A stretch of 64,000 nt of DNA. Origin: Eudromia elegans (Eukaryota > Chordata > Aves > Tinamiformes > Tinamidae). Position numbers and translations under genes: made by a program. Each line of letters starts with the position of its first letter. Within the stretch, counting starts at the first letter, position 1. Below, piece after piece: positions 30,643 to 45,000 of the stretch. Location of the stretch: contig PTEX01000195.1 of NCBI GenBank assembly GCA_003342815.1, positions 70,200 to 134,199 on the forward strand, in the 5' to 3' direction. Under the pieces are notes generated by a model. The model was given only the letters and a program-made list of their open reading frames with translations, had not been told where the DNA came from and made no database searches.

Positions 30643-30842
30643 TGACAGATTTATAAACTTTACTGTGCTGGGTTTGATATAATATCCATTTTGTAGACCA
30701 AGCAATAAGACAGCAAATTTATTGTCTATGAACTGTTACCTTGAAAAATTACATCAATGCAAAGTGGTTTCCATCTAGAATCAATGGGCAATAAATTCAT
30801 CGCATTTTTTTTTGAAAGGGGGGGGGAACATAATGATATTTA

Positions 30843-30953
30843 TGAGGTCATAAGCGGCTATATAACGGATGAAACTGGGAGCAGAGGCACCAGTCAGACA
30901 GAAGTTCTGACTTACAGGGTTGATAAAGACAAAATATATTCAACACAGCAACG
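30843..30953 (+). promoter_or_regulatory. UTS2: UTS2 core promoter with TATA box and short 5'UTR
   Basis: TATATAA at 30859-30865 lies about 90 bases upstream of the UTS2 start codon, predicting a start site near 30890 and a 5'UTR of about 60 bases. Just upstream, TGAGGTCA at 30843-30850 resembles a CRE or nuclear-receptor half-site. No CpG island is present, fitting a tissue-restricted peptide gene. Confidence 0.6.
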
Positions 30954-33900
30954 ATGCATAAGCTGGTATTCTGCTGTCTCATTATCATAAGCTTCTCCTG
31001 TCCTCTTTTATCTGTTCCCATCATCAATGCCAGTGAGATGTCTTACCAGCTCTCAGGTAAGTGTCTTTTGTTTTTAGTGGTCTAAAGCTTAGCAGGGAAT
31101 GGGGGAAGAAAGTCAGAGGAAAAGCAGATATAGTTGCAGAAGGCACTTTTATCTATGCTAATCAGTTGTAGGAAGATCATAATCTGTATGTCTTCAGAAC
31201 ACCAGCAGTACAAGTGATATTATCAGTTTGTGCTAGCAAACTGGGATGTTGAGCACCCTAAATATTTCCTGTTGCTGTTTTCAAACCCAGGATATATGGT
31301 ATCTGAGCTTTGCAGCACTCAATATGCATCTGAATAGCTGTCTTTGAGGCAGCACTAATAGATATCAGGCAATCTAAAGAAAACTTGTCTGTATAGTCTC
31401 ACCTCTCGTTACACTTTAAAAGGACCTACATTTTGATTAAGTCATCATTAAAAAAAGAGAAACCTATGACTAAGATTAATGAAATCCTACTTAGAGATCA
31501 AGAACAGACCAGTCTGCCTTATGCTGCAAAAATAGCTATGTACCGAGAATGTTATTTGCTGGCACTAACACAGATTTCATTCAGTGAAAGAATAAATCTC
31601 TACTGTCCTTAAACTTTGAAATCATACTTTAAAGTTGAGACTGAAATGTCTCTTTAAAAATGCATAGGAATCCAGAGGGCTATTATTATCAGAAATTACA
31701 CGTGCTAAAACAGTTTTGTGAAGTGAGTTCTGAAAGAACAGGTAAATCCAAAACTAAATTTTCTTATAAAGCCAAGAAGGAAAAAGGGAGTGAGATTACT
31801 TGCTTTGCTGGTGAAAGAGTTGTTGCACAGGTTTACTAGTATCAGCGGTTCCTAGTTTGTTTCTTAAATCTTGTGTTCACTAAGCCAGAATATTTTCAAA
31901 CTTTCCATTATTTAACTTGCATTTACTGGCAGCTGTGACTCATTATTGGTAATATCTATCACACTACAGGGCAAACAGTCTGTCTCTAACCATTTATAGA
32001 TAATGCATTTGTTTGAAGGCACCCATTAGAGTTATTAAATCTTCCTTGTTCATAGAGTCCTTATGTTCAATATGACAGAGGTAGAACTCTTTAATATAGA
32101 TTTTATTATTATTATTATTTAAAGCTGCCCAGTAACATTGCCTCATCTTAAAAAGAACACGAGTATAAAGATGTGAATTGTCTTTACAGAGTATAGGGAA
32201 GTTACATTATTTTGTACTCAGAGACTTATATTGAAATTCTCATTGTCATCTTCATTCAGTGGTCCTTTCGTTCAGCTGAGAAAGTAACATTGAGGTCTAA
32301 GGTTTACAGAGGTTTTCAGAACAAGTTTCTGGAGTGTTGCAAATTTATTTTTTCAATAGTATATTCTATGATTCTATGTTTTCTTGTGTAATGGCTGTCA
32401 TGCAGTCTAATCTACCCTCACAAGTGAGGGCTGCTAAAACTATAGTATCATCTGAAAATATAACTACAAATTACCCTAATCTATGCAACCAGAATCTGTT
32501 AATATCTCCTTCTCACTGTCCACTATTTGAAATGTCTGGTATTTATTAGCAAAGATATAATTCAGAGCTCAGATTATAAGGACTTTAGTTAGCTCACAAG
32601 GAACACCAATTAGGGCTCCTATTAGCAACATACCTTGAGAACATGGACTGGCCACGGAATGATAAATTACTTTCTCTATGCATATACAAATTAATTCCAT
32701 CAGGTATTAGCAATCTGTTGTTTCAGACCAGAGTAATAAGATCTGTACTGGTATATCTTTTGAATGAGAGAGATGATAAAGACTCATTGCGAAGCATAGT
32801 TGTCGAAAGTCTATGTTAAGATTTCCTGCATTTTTTTTTTCCCTGTTACATTGCATACTTGGAGAAGAGAGCAGAAAAATACACTTTGTATATGAAGGTT
32901 CCCTTACAGAAAGGTAAACCAGATAAACAAGAACATGGGGAGACATCAGGAAGGTATATTTATTCAAAGCTTTGGAAGGAAAAGAAAAAAAAAACCTCTT
33001 TACATTCATTAAATATTGATGGGTGACCAGGGATTTCATTCAGCACATATAGGGCAAACAGACCTGATCAGAAACCATTTTACTCATGGGAAAAAAAAAT
33101 ATCTATAGCAAAAGGCTCTTATCATATACCTGTTTATATCGTTTTCCACAAGCAGCCAATGAAGATTCCAAGTTGAATCTGGAGCGGGCGGGTAGCACAG
33201 GGAGCACTTCCTTGCTTCAGTTCCTGCCAAGGCTCCTGGGCACTCCAGCTGAAGACAACAAGGCAGGTGAGGCTTTACCACAGCAACTTAATGCAAATGC
33301 ATGCCCAACATCTACAGATGTACCGCCTCAACTCCAGAATATTTACAAAAACACACTATAATATGTAGGAAAAACACACCTGTTGGTTAACTAGAACCTT
33401 TGGGAAATGTGCTGAGCAGCTGTGTTTGCAGTTCAGCATCAGCCAGAAAAGTTTCCATGTTGGTTAATAGAATCTACACATCCAACAGACGTATTCAGCT
33501 TAGAGGGGCTTCATATGCCCGCACGAAAGCTCTTCAAACAGAAACATCTTCCCATTTGAAATATGATGCACCTTGGGACAAAAATCAAATGGTGTGACCA
33601 AAGTTATCTACAATGGTATCTGTCTAAACAGCAATGCTTCAAGCTAAAAAGGGAAGACAGACAAATCCTTATAATCTTAATGGCAGTGAAATGGAAACTG
33701 CGCATCCTCATAGTAGGACATAGTCTGAATTAGCAGATCTTGGGAGGAAGTTTTATTGGACAAACCCTTGCTGTCAGGATGACTTCTCCTTTAGATGTGG
33801 AAGCCAATTGGATGGGGCAAAGATTGACCTAAAAGGACGTAGTAGCCAACACAAGCACTGACATTCACAGAAAGTGCAAAATCAACACTTGCCAATGGTT

Positions 33901-34911
33901 TATTGAGGCCACAAAGGCCTGTAGAAGATTCAGTACAGTTTCCATTTCTAGAGTCCCAGACCAGGCAGAAACAACACAGCAACAGCTAGCCGTGCTGCGG
34001 CAAAAACACTTCACACATGGTCCTCTCAATATTCCAGGTGAAATCTTCTGCTAGCTTACAGTATTATTCACACATGCATGACTAGTTGCAGATTCACTAT
34101 TTCTGAATGACAAAGCCTTGCATTATGTCTCCCTCAGGCCTTAGACACAGCAGCTACAGCCCAGGGAAAAGTATCAAAGAGGTAAGTAAAAGACAAGCCA
34201 TCACTTAAGTAAGAAATTAAGAATCAATATTTTAAACTACACAGATTTGTTACCAGAACATCCTTTAAGGTCCACAGAGTTCATAAGCAGTATAGATTAA
34301 AGCATTTCACAGAGTTTGTGAAGTTGGAATCACGAAATGGCAAGGTAAGCTGGAAATCAGATCTAGAAAATTAGTAAGAATCACATACAATTAAAAAATA
34401 TATCTATATTAACGCAGAGTATTTCATTCTAAAAACCCGAGTACTCTCCCCCTCCAAAAAATTACCTTCTATATAAAGGCCAGTTTTCAGCTTTAGCAGG
34501 CCTCAAACCGTCTCTGCTGCTTGTCATTTTTCCTCATTACAACATGGGCTGCATAGTATTATCAGATTTGTTACAGAACATCATTAGGTGAATGCAGATG
34601 CATTATTCTTGCTTGTTATTCTGCTAAATCAGGTACAGAGTCAGGCAAGATGGATTAGCTTTAGCACATCCTCTAAACAGTTGTGTGCAATGAAAAGTCT
34701 CCCCTTCCACAGCCAGCAAAATCGGCTCAATACGACCAGTCAGGGGCCACACTCGCCACCCAACAATAACCTGTCTAATGTTGCTTGACCTCAGATTTTT
34801 TATGGAAGCCACCCTCGAATTGCTTTGCTGGGCCGCTGGTTGACCAAGGACAGGAAACAGTACAAGAAACGTGGGAATCTCTCTGAGTGCTTCTGGAAAT
34901 ACTGCGTGTAA
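30954..34911 (+). CDS. UTS2: prepro-urotensin II
   Basis: Four coding exons: 30954-31056, 33156-33266, 34138-34181 and 34795-34911. They give 375 nt, or 124 residues, the human length. Introns are GT-AG with phases 1, 1 and 0. Residues 1 to about 20 (MHKLVFCCLIIISFSCPLLS) form the signal peptide. A poorly conserved propeptide follows, with LLQFLPRLLG matching the human LLQILPEMLG region. The C-terminus has a KKR cleavage site at 110-112 and then GNLSECFWKYCV at 113-124. The cyclic hexapeptide core CFWKYC, closed by Cys118-Cys123, is the invariant urotensin II signature. The hormone acts through the receptor UTS2R as a vasoactive and neuroendocrine peptide. The third exon (44 nt) is small and weakly conserved, but its phases and splice sites fit. 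Confidence 0.97.
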
Positions 34912-35116
34912 CCAGGAGAGCAAACTCTTCCGGAATTTGGTTGCTTAATTTATACAGATGCCTGAAAACATGTATATAGATTTGCTTGATTGAAAATGAG
35001 AATGAAGAAACACAATGACAACTAACTTTACACTCCCTGCTACTTGAAAATTAATAAATTCTTGATGTTTTGCAAATATTTTACATGCAACTGACATTTT
35101 CTTTGTCAAAAATATA

Positions 35117-35122
35117 AATAAA
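35117..35122 (+). terminator. UTS2: UTS2 poly(A) signal
   Basis: AATAAA about 200 bases after the UTS2 stop codon at 34909-34911. A weaker option (TTAATAAAT) precedes it near 35050. Confidence 0.65.
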
Positions 35123-35139
35123 CAGCATGGAAAAGACTC

Positions 35140-37200
35140 AGTCAGCAGAAGTAGGATTCCCATGGAGCAACACTTTCAAGAGCAATGCTTCAATTGCATC
35201 CAAGTCCAGAGTACTTTCCTCTTTGCCTCCTGGTCACTTGATTTAAGTAGAAGTGCCAGGAAGGGAAAAAAAGGATTCCGTTGCATTCTCATATGATGCT
35301 GAGCTGGTGAGAATGGCAGTTTAACAGTGCCTTATCTCCTTTCCTACCTCCAAAGCGTCACAAAAACAACGAGCACCTATCATGATCAACCACCTGCCCA
35401 CACTGCCCCTGGAGAGGGATAATTTTATATCTTGGTTTGGGTCACCCAAAGAAAGATAAAGCAAGTATATTTCTTTGGGTACTTAGATTAGTCCCCAGCT
35501 GCCTAAACCAGCAGGACTGCCTGTGTATAAGACAAGTCTTATGCATTGCATCTGACAATCATTAAGAGATTTGAGGACTATGCGAGCAGTACTTTTGTGG
35601 CTGCACATATGGACATGTGAAAGTGGTACTTGGATGCATGAATATTATTAGAATATGCTAGCCTCTGCTTGAGCACTCAACAGCAAGAATATTTGACCTT
35701 CAATTCTTTGTACCCTTAAGAATCAGCACGCTTCACTCAAACCCAGCTATTTCCTGACACTATCTGCAATGGATACAGTTAAAGGTTCAGAGACTCTTTG
35801 CGAAGTAAGAAACTGGATGACATGAACAAGTAGTTTGAGCTGTAAATCCCTTCCTCGTTCAATACATGCTTTGTGCACACTAATTAAGGGTCACAGAAAG
35901 CTTGAATTAAAACCATATCTAACAGTGATGCATGCTACAATCATCTCAACAACATGCATCATAAATCTGACTGTGCTGCTTGAACAATGACTATAGGCTT
36001 GATACGGCTTGTTCATTTCATAAGCTGTCAGATAGATAAAACTAGCTACAAAGAAAAATGTCCTTAAATTTGGGGCAGACAGACGTACTGCGCACTCATT
36101 TGAAACCTTCCGAACATTCATCTTCCCCTTAAACAGTACAGCAAGTCAACACCTGTCTAGAAATCCCTCCTTTCCTGTTACCTCATCCTTCAAAACAAAA
36201 CAAAACAAGGGGCGGGAGGGAGGAAACAAAACACTATCTAAATGAATAGCCAGCTAAGGAAAAGTGCAGAATTTATGAAGCCTGGACAAATTGCTTTGAT
36301 CCTACTTGGAAGCAAGAACAAAGTAGAATAAATAAATTGCTAATGAATAATAATTGAAAGCATATTAGAAACAGTCAAAGGTTCTTTATCCATTTTAATA
36401 TGAGAATCAAGGAAATCGAGAGAGACCTCAGGCAACAAGGATACAGTCAAGAAAATGTGATCAAAATATAAACTCACAAATTAAAGTCTTGGCTTTTAAC
36501 ACCTCAAAATGCCAAGAGCTGCCAAGAAGAAACAAAATCTCAGACAAGCTACTGTACATGAGTTAGGCTACAGCACTGCAGTTGGGGAAGATGCAGGTAA
36601 TTTTCTCATAGTAGATATTGTATAGAGTCTAAAACTTCCTACCAGTCATTCAGTCCTTGCCTCTTGTAGAAAAGAGTTCAGACTAGATCTTGGGACATGT
36701 TAGGCACTTTTCAAACTGAAGATTGCTCAAAACACTGTTGTACTCATAATTGCTTCCTTCCTGAAGCAAACACTGCAGACAACAGACAAAATTACCCCCA
36801 GGGCTCAAAGAGCTGAGAACCTGACCATCCCTGCACAGAGAAGTGCAAATCCTACTTTCCTCATCCTGCTGTAACAGCCCATGCCAGTTTTCACCTCTGA
36901 GATATTTCTTCTCTTCCATAGGCCAGAGATTGGAAGGCTAGAGCTGTCACAGGGGCAAGGACAGGTTCCAAAGAAGGGTTGAGACCTGCAGGCCAGGCTG
37001 ATCATCATTTTCTTGGACAAGGCCTCTGAATTAAACCTGTAAACATGTGAAAGGATGGCAACTACATGACCATTTTCACTGCAGGCACTACCTCAGCACC
37101 TGTATACAATTAGAAGTTTTAAAAAGTATTTTTGTTAAAAGTCTAAAGTCACCAAATAACAAAAGTAAACACACTTCAAACAGTTCTTCACACAGAGTAT
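35140..37200. other. intergenic between convergent UTS2 and PER3
   Basis: AT-rich sequence with no exon I can support. UTS2 ends on the left and the PER3 3'UTR approaches from the right, so the interval is a shared 3' flank. Confidence 0.6.
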
Positions 37201-37205
37201 TTGGT

Positions 37206-39009
37206 TTTATTAAAAAAAAGAACACAAAAAAACCCCAGAGTCTCCTTTAAAATACACAGTTAAAAGTGAAACTGTAAATTCAACTGCAAGTGAAAATTAT
37301 TTCAACAAAATAATCCTATCAACTGATGTAAAAAAATCATTCAAATTGCATTTTGAAACTTAATTCAGTTGAGGAATAAGCTTAGCAACACACTTCTTAT
37401 TCAGAGAATTTTTAAACCTCATGCTGCTGATATAAACTGAGGTCCCTCCTGTTTACAGTTATGCCATGAAAGCATCTGCACATCAACTCATTTTTTAAAA
37501 TGAACATACATTTATGAATATAACAGAAAGAAATATGGCTAGCCAAACCTACCAAGAACATCTAAACTGCTGACACCCCCACAGAGGGTAATAACTGCAC
37601 CATTGCTGTCCTTGGATATTTCCCCTTCGATCACTAGCAACATCACTACTTTTAGAAGTCCAGAAGGTTTGATAAGGCATATGATAGCAAGATGCTGTGG
37701 TTCCAGTAGGACAAGTTGCTGCTTGGGAAGCAGGTTTTTGTCCTAAATCTGTGTGTTGCATGTGTATATTCTCGGTTATATATTTCAGTTTCAAAATCCC
37801 AGAGAGCACTGTTTCACCTCTTCATTCATTTTTCATTCCTCTGCCACACAACTGCTTCTGTGCGCCACAGCTAGTGCAGTCCCAGACAGGGAATCTTGTA
37901 CCTGAGATTTAGTCAGGATCTCTGAACTGAAACTCCTAGAAGCATAAGTCAACATTACATGCAGTCACAGGATACAATACTCACAGCATTATAAAGAGGA
38001 CCGAGTTGATTATGTTGATTACTATGATTAACTTTCCACAAACACGTCAGAGGCTTGAAAAACTGTAGCAAAGAGATCAGAGATACAGTGATTGAATACA
38101 CCTGAATTCTATTTATTTGGGATGAATTGGTGGTATGCATCTGTGCAAGTTTATCAGATATCTGCCTCATTTCATACAACTGGGATAACAATTCCTAGCC
38201 ATATTTTACAGGAGTGACTGGAGAAACAAAATGCAGAAATTAACATTTAAGCTCAAATGGATTTGTAAAACTGTTACCTCTATTTTAAAAACCTTTCCTG
38301 AGAGACATACTTTTAAAGGCAAAAGCTATGAAACAATTAGATGCGAATGTACTTAAAATAAAATCTAAGGAATAACTTTGCTTCTTCTCAGTTGAATTTT
38401 TTTATTTTTTTTTGGTGGGCACCAGATAGAGAAAGGCATTTTGTTGCAAAATAACTTGGTCAATTTTCAGTTGTTCATAAACCAGTCTACTGCACTTTAG
38501 AAACAGTAACCGAGATTTTTAGAGCCTCGAAGTATTCGGGTGTTCAGCTTGGAGCTTCAAATGCTGAAGAAATAATAACAATGAAGAACATTTTGTGGTA
38601 TATGGATTCAACGCTACTAAGTACCTTCACCTTCCTGGAGCATAAACATACTCTGAACTCTGAGGGCTACATCAATGCAGGTTCTTAAAGTGCATCTTTT
38701 CATACTGTTACCTGACAGGCTACGAAAAAAAACCCCAAAATTTTTGATGACTCATCGATGAGGAAAAATACAGAATTATGAACACACCACATTCTGCGTC
38801 GAGTTTTTGAGGTCAGGAAAAGAAACCACCTCCCAGTCAGTGTCTTCAAAATAATGTTGAGTGTGGGGTGTAACAAAGACAGTTTCAGACCCATGCATGT
38901 GTTTGAGAAAAGATATTTGGATAAATCTACTGCTCATGTCTAGCATAGCCAGAGGAAAAGGGAGTAGAAATTATACCAGGCAGTTTTACTGACACAGGTG
39001 CTGATGTCT
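37206..39009 (-). other. PER3: PER3 3'UTR region with several poly(A) hexamers
   Basis: Downstream of the PER3 stop (39010-39012), AATAAA hexamers on the minus strand occur at 38401-38406, 38112-38117 and 37206-37211. Which one is used cannot be told from sequence; the first would give a 3'UTR of about 0.6 kb and the last about 1.8 kb. Confidence 0.5.
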
Positions 39010-42000
39010 TCAGCTTTGCAAGAGTGGAGATGATTTTCCCATTTTTTCCATATGGTCATCAGCCATTGCAGCCTCATGACTCACTTCCCTCATGTCACAT
39101 GTAACACAGCCCTTTAAAAAGGAACAAGAGCATAATCATTTAAATTCTCCTTTTACGAGTGTAAGGGTAATGGAAGACATTGTCTTTTAAAATCTCACAA
39201 TTGTCTGAAATCACTTTAAGAGCAGAGATTCTACAGCTATCTTATTTTCAGAGCAAGGTACTTGCACCTCCAACTTCGCTTATCTCAGAAAAGAGTCCTT
39301 CAGTTAATGGAACATATTTAGTTTAGAGATGCAAAGGTACATTACTTCCTTTAATACGACAGACTATATTTCAGGTTTACAAGCAAGATCCTCTTAAAGC
39401 ACTGTAAATAAAAATTTGTTTTGCAGTCTGAACACCAATGTTGAACAATAAAACAACACTAAAAATCTGAAAGTATTGACAGACTAGTTTTTTTTCCCTT
39501 TGACAATGGAATATAAGAAAAAAAAAGAGTTATTAGAAGTCTTGCATTCTCTCTCTGCTCTCATAAGTCTGTTGTATTTTACATGACACGTTAATGATTT
39601 CTAATTGCAAAGAGCAGACATAAAATAACAACCTAGAATGGAAATATTACCTAGTGTAGTTTGTTATCATTATTCTGGAGAAAGCTATTTACGGGTCAGG
39701 AACAGTATCCTGACCCTTAGAAGTCAACTATAAGAATTTGTATATTCATTTTCATCCTTCTTATATAACACTTACAATGCAAATATTGCAACTTCCATGA
39801 AGAGCAAGAGAAACGATTTTTCTGAGTCCAAAACATGGTGCTAACTACACTAGGACACATACGATTTTTATCAACGAGCTATTAGGAAAGTGAAAAATAA
39901 CTTTCTTGTTGCAATGCCAAGGACACAGGACTCTAAGAATAAATACCAGTTTGGAATGTCACATTTCAAACATCAAACAGCAGAGTATGTCACGCTGTCA
40001 TAAACACTAGATTTTTCTACCATGTAACTAGATGAAAACATTCCACTCCTTTGTTTCGCAGATTTCTGTAATGAGTCATTATTAGAGCACAAGGCCTCCA
40101 TGGAGCTAGTTCCACTTTATTTCTTTCTTTACCAAAGCACCTGCAATTATATGTGCTTTGTAAATTTATTTGGATGCTCAAAACATGAGATAAGCCCCCT
40201 AAGTGTTTGTGGCAACAACACACACTAATATAAATCAGAAATATTTTAGTTGACTGCCCAAGAGCTATGCCTGATAAAATAAAGAAAATAATCATGCACT
40301 ATGACTCTAGAATTCTTACTATTAAAAGTCTGCTAAGTGTTTCTTCATCTTTGTCTAAAACTCCTCTGTGATTATGAGTATCTTCCAATGTACTAAACAC
40401 ACATGCTCTAATCTTCACTTAACTTTCCACACTGTGGCTTATTATTCAATCATCTCAGAAGACACCCTTAAAAAAAAAAAAAAAGGCAAAAAACCTAACA
40501 CAAACAGATAACACACTGCTGTACATAGACAGGTGAGATCTCTGCCTATACACATTCTCTCCCCAATCATTCAACAGTGTGACCGATAGAACTTTACTCT
40601 GAGTGACTCCCACAGGACTTGCGTATCTTACAGTGGAAACAGCTGTATTTTGGTGTTCCTTAACTGACTAGTATCCTCATCATTTCAGTACTAAGTTCAT
40701 TTAAAAATAAGCACCTGTGACCCCCAGTTCTGAAAAAACGTACTTTTTAGGAATAACACTGCCTCTGGCATAAACAAGCCCAGGCATAAATAAGCTAACT
40801 CCTTTCATGACTCCTTACTTGGGTGTTGATTTGTTGTGGGACAGTCTGGGTCCGTATCCATGAGTGCACGTCGGCCAGTTCTTTCTTTTGTCTCTCGGTA
40901 AACCAAGGCTGCTGTTTTTGCATGGCTATCAACTTCTTCAGGTCCTCCTTTAAAACTTCCTCTTTAATTCTGCAAAGAGACACTTGTGAATGCAGCTGCA
41001 CTAAGTGTAACAATGCACTGACAGAGTCACATCAGTAGAGGCCNTTTGTCCGTCTCTAAGATTGGAGTCCAAGCAGCACTAGCCATTAAAAAGCAGTTAT
41101 AGTTTGTCATAGGTTACTTACTTTGTAAGGCTTCTTTCAGCACTTGTCTGACAACTACTGATCTTTATTTTTTTCATGAATCTCATTAAAAAAAATCCTG
41201 TAGACAAGTAATGATCTTTGAAACTGACTAAAACATTTATGTATGGCACATCACTTTTTCCATCTTACCTGACATAAGCTATTGTATCTCAGTTTAGGGG
41301 GATTCTGGAAAAATTATAACATAGCTTTTCATATAGCATGGAATCAGGAGGGTTACTTTTTTGTGTTTATTGCCTAGAATTTCTTGAGAATTCCTTCTTT
41401 AAAAAAAAAAAAAAAAAGACAAAAGTGATTTTGCCATTACACAAATGTCCTCCACCAATTAGTGTGACAGAAAAATAAAGCATTTATTATTTATATTTAC
41501 TGCCAGAAAGTAATTTCATAATAGCTGTTGTAGAATTCTTAAACCCAGACATAAGCTATGAGCAGACATCCTATTTCAAACCAAAAGGAGGTAGTAAGAA
41601 GTCTCCTATAATTTCTTCACCTATGCTTAGGACTCCAAACTCCATGTTTTCTAACCTGTTAGGCATTTGATAGGTCATCACCATCTGCTCAGGTGTGTGA
41701 TTCATCATCACCCACGCTGATTCACATTTGGATTTATGAGGTGTTCCTTTTTCTTCTGCTTCCTGATTCTTCTTCTTGTTGGAAGCTTCAGAAGAATCAT
41801 TAGTGGCAAAATACCTGTTGCTTTTCCCACTACCTGCTGGAAATTACCATGAAAAATGAAATCAGATGCTTGAAAAAATCCTGAAAATCCAGCACAACTA
41901 GTAAATTCACCAATGTGCTTCTGCCAACTAGTTCCATAATATGAACACCAGTAAGTCACAAGTGATTGCTCTGTGGAACAATTATAACTTATTAAGAATT

Positions 42001-45000
42001 CAAAAGTATAACGTAATCTATGAAGGAACTGAAGATCTCCCAAATACTGTTTGTTCTTCTTCAAATTAACTGGTTCAATCTCTCTGCTACTGTTCCAGGA
42101 AGCACTGTTCTGTGTAGGCTTAACCTCACTCAAACAAGATGCAAGCCTGTATCTAAAGCAGATAAAGATGTGTTAATGAGCGAAATGAAAAAGGGCGACC
42201 TGCAGGTTAAAATAACAGCTTACTAAATTCCTGTTTCTGAGTACATGCACTAAAGCATACTTGCTTCAAACACTGAAAGGTCATGAAAGACAAAAGACTA
42301 CAGAACCTCTTACTGGATTTCCCATTCCTACTACAGTATCTCATCATTAACTACCAACACACTAACAAGGCAGCTAAGCATCAAAACAGCAAAAATACAA
42401 ATCTCAAATTTCCTTACCTGGGCCATAACCAGAAGCCTCATTGGAAACACAGCCTAAAGAATTAGATAAAGCTGATCCACTGCCTGATGCTGCTGAACCA
42501 GTACTAAACTGGGAGTCTTCATGCAGTAAGAACTGAGCAAATTCACTAGGACAGAGGTTACCACTGTTAGCACTAGCTTCTGGATCACTGTCCTGGAAAC
42601 AGTCAAAACAAATACATCCACGGAAGTTACTTTTACATTGAAAAAGGAAGTTAATGCATTCAGTGAATTGGCAATATTCCAACTAAGTTTTCAGATCAGT
42701 TCAATGGCTTTGTAATTTATATCTCTGAAAACGAATGGCCACCTAGAATAAACAGTAGCATTCTTCATGGGTGTAGTCAACCTAGCTCTGGACTCTCTTT
42801 ACTGCTTTCTGCTGCAGATCTTCCCCACTGTGTTTCTTTCAAAATATTGTACTTTTGCATTAAGTCAAGATTGTCTGCTGATAAAAGAGCAAGAGTTGGC
42901 TCCCTTCATATTCTGTTGGATGGCATGAGGCAGCCACACTCATCAAGCACTGGTGCACTACAGAGAAAATGAAATAATCTTCCCTGATTTATTAGGTGAA
43001 GCTCATGGCTTCAGCAAGTATAGGTACACCACTTCCCCTCAGGACCCTACCCTGCAGTTTCAGCTGATCCAGCCTTTCCGGCCCAAACTGGGTTCAGGAG
43101 CCAACATTTTTTCCTTGCCTGCAGAGCTCAGATTCCTGCCTCTGAGTTTAACGCAGAAGTTGGAGAGGCCTTTTCTATGCCCACGTATGGAAACCGACCC
43201 ACATGGATCCCTGTTCTTCGTTCATTAGCTGTATCCCTGGGAGACAGAGGGAGTTAATTAGAGAGAAAAAAAAAAAAGAAAACCCATCCTTCCCTTTGTT
43301 TTGGTTCTCCACAGAGACTGAGGGACAGAGTGAAAAAGGACACAAACTGCGTAGCCTTAACGAAGGTCAACATGCAGAAAAGCCCATCCAATATCACAAT
43401 AGAGTGAAGCCAGCTCACGACAGCCTAGACCAAAAGATCTCACGTTTGTGGCATTTACTATGTGCCAACATTGTACTGCCACAAGCTCTCCTGGGCTCAA
43501 ATATAAACAGCTTTATCTCCTACGTTATTTGTTCCCTATAGTTACCAGAGCATAGTCGCTGGTAAAAATAAGCCAGCACACAACCAACCAACCTTCAAAA
43601 CCCTCTGGTTATCCTGAAACACAGATTATATCACTGTTTTTGGCAACCAAATGTGGAAATTGGGGTTTCTCTTCTACATTAAAAACCTATTTTACTTACA
43701 CATTTTGCCTCCACGTGTGCTTTAACATAATTTCTAACAGGAAGCTCCACAGGTCTTGGCAGCTCCTCTTGAAGCAAATTCAGCTGAAGCGGGGAGCTAC
43801 TCTGTGAGCTGCTAAACAGTGGGGCCTCATCACAGTGGTCCTTTTGCTTTCTTTCAGTGGATGAGGCAAGAAAGACTGGAAAGGGCTCATGTACAGAGCT
43901 CAGTGCTCCTGCTGATGAAGTACGGGTAGGGGAAGCTGCAGGTTGTGTAGTGCATGAATATGAAGAGGAGGGATAAGCATATTGAGGGGTAGGAAGAGAG
44001 ACAGACTGAAGTATCTGAGGATACATGGGGAAACTATGAAAAGATAAAGCCATAAACCTGCCTGTGTTTGGAGCTGGGAATGACTGTGCTTCACAGCAAA
44101 GCTGGGATGATGACATGGGCTCAGGTTTTAGGGGCTTAAGGGAAAGCTCTCCCACAGGAGAGGCTGGAAAACTGACTAACAGATCAGAATAGAAAGGAAA
44201 TCCCATAGGAGGAAATGCATTTGTATCAGAAAGGTTTAGATAGGATACTTCTGAGGGAGAAAATGACTGTTTCTGAATTGTTCTCTTTTCACATGGAAGA
44301 TTAATTCTATTTTTGTTAGAAGAATGGGTATCTGAGGTCTGTCTCCGAGGTTTCTGGTGCTTGAATTTTCCGTGTTTGCCTCTTTTACAGCTAGCTGAGC
44401 TCATCTCCTTTGAAAGAAAATCTCCTAAAATGGAAGAAAAATTAGACACATTCACTGACATGACAGACATAGGGACAAAAAAGAAAAAAAGAGGAGGAGA
44501 GACAGAGACAGAGAGACAAAGAGACACATTCCTAGATAATTGAGAGGGTATAGTTTATTCAGAGAGTAGACTTTCTGCTGAGTAATTCTTTCCTTCTCAA
44601 CGGTGATGTCTTCGCTGACATGTCCATATTATTTTCTTTCATATAATCAGGTTCTAATCAATCATTTTGACTTATCCTGAACAGATCTTTTATATTCCTT
44701 AAAAGAGAGACATTAAACTACTTGGGACTTGCAGAATTTACTGCAATAATCAAGTGCTGTGTGTTGAGTCTAAGATATTAACATCCAAGGTGGAGCAGAC
44801 CCTCCTGTGCGAGCAATGCTTTTGCCAAGTCTTGACAGTTCTAAGGAAGTATTCAGCCTGCAGCCACAGTAAGATATTCACTGAATTACACAAAGGAGAA
44901 CTAGACTCCCGTGTTCAGCAATCTATTTCACAAAACTGCTGCCTACCTTGACCACAGGAATGTCCAATGTTACTTCTGCTCCCCTGCTGGAGATAAGTCC

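Larger units (their letters stand above)
24530..30750. other. intergenic between TNFRSF9 and UTS2
   Basis: About 6.2 kb without a supportable exon. It contains an (AT)n run at 26446-26463, a CTCF-like motif at 26828-26843, a diverged CR1 piece at about 29320-29490, a CA/TG-rich stretch at 29480-29511, a purine-rich tract at 30310-30348 and a long T tract at 30616-30642. Confidence 0.6.

Noticed and set aside
32334-32549. 71-codon plus-strand open frame in UTS2 intron 1
   Set aside because: No splice-site pairing in phase with UTS2, no similarity recognised, and length expected by chance in AT-rich DNA.
41708-42133. 141-codon minus-strand open frame
   Set aside because: It runs through a PER3 exon (41656-41833) in the wrong frame. 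The correct frame gives the conserved [15 protein letters not shown] segment.
43679-44527. Reading the PER3 large exon as a stand-alone 282-residue gene
   Set aside because: Its apparent start lies in the intron. An acceptor at 44425 and a donor at 43699 with matching phases make it an internal PER3 exon of 725 nt.
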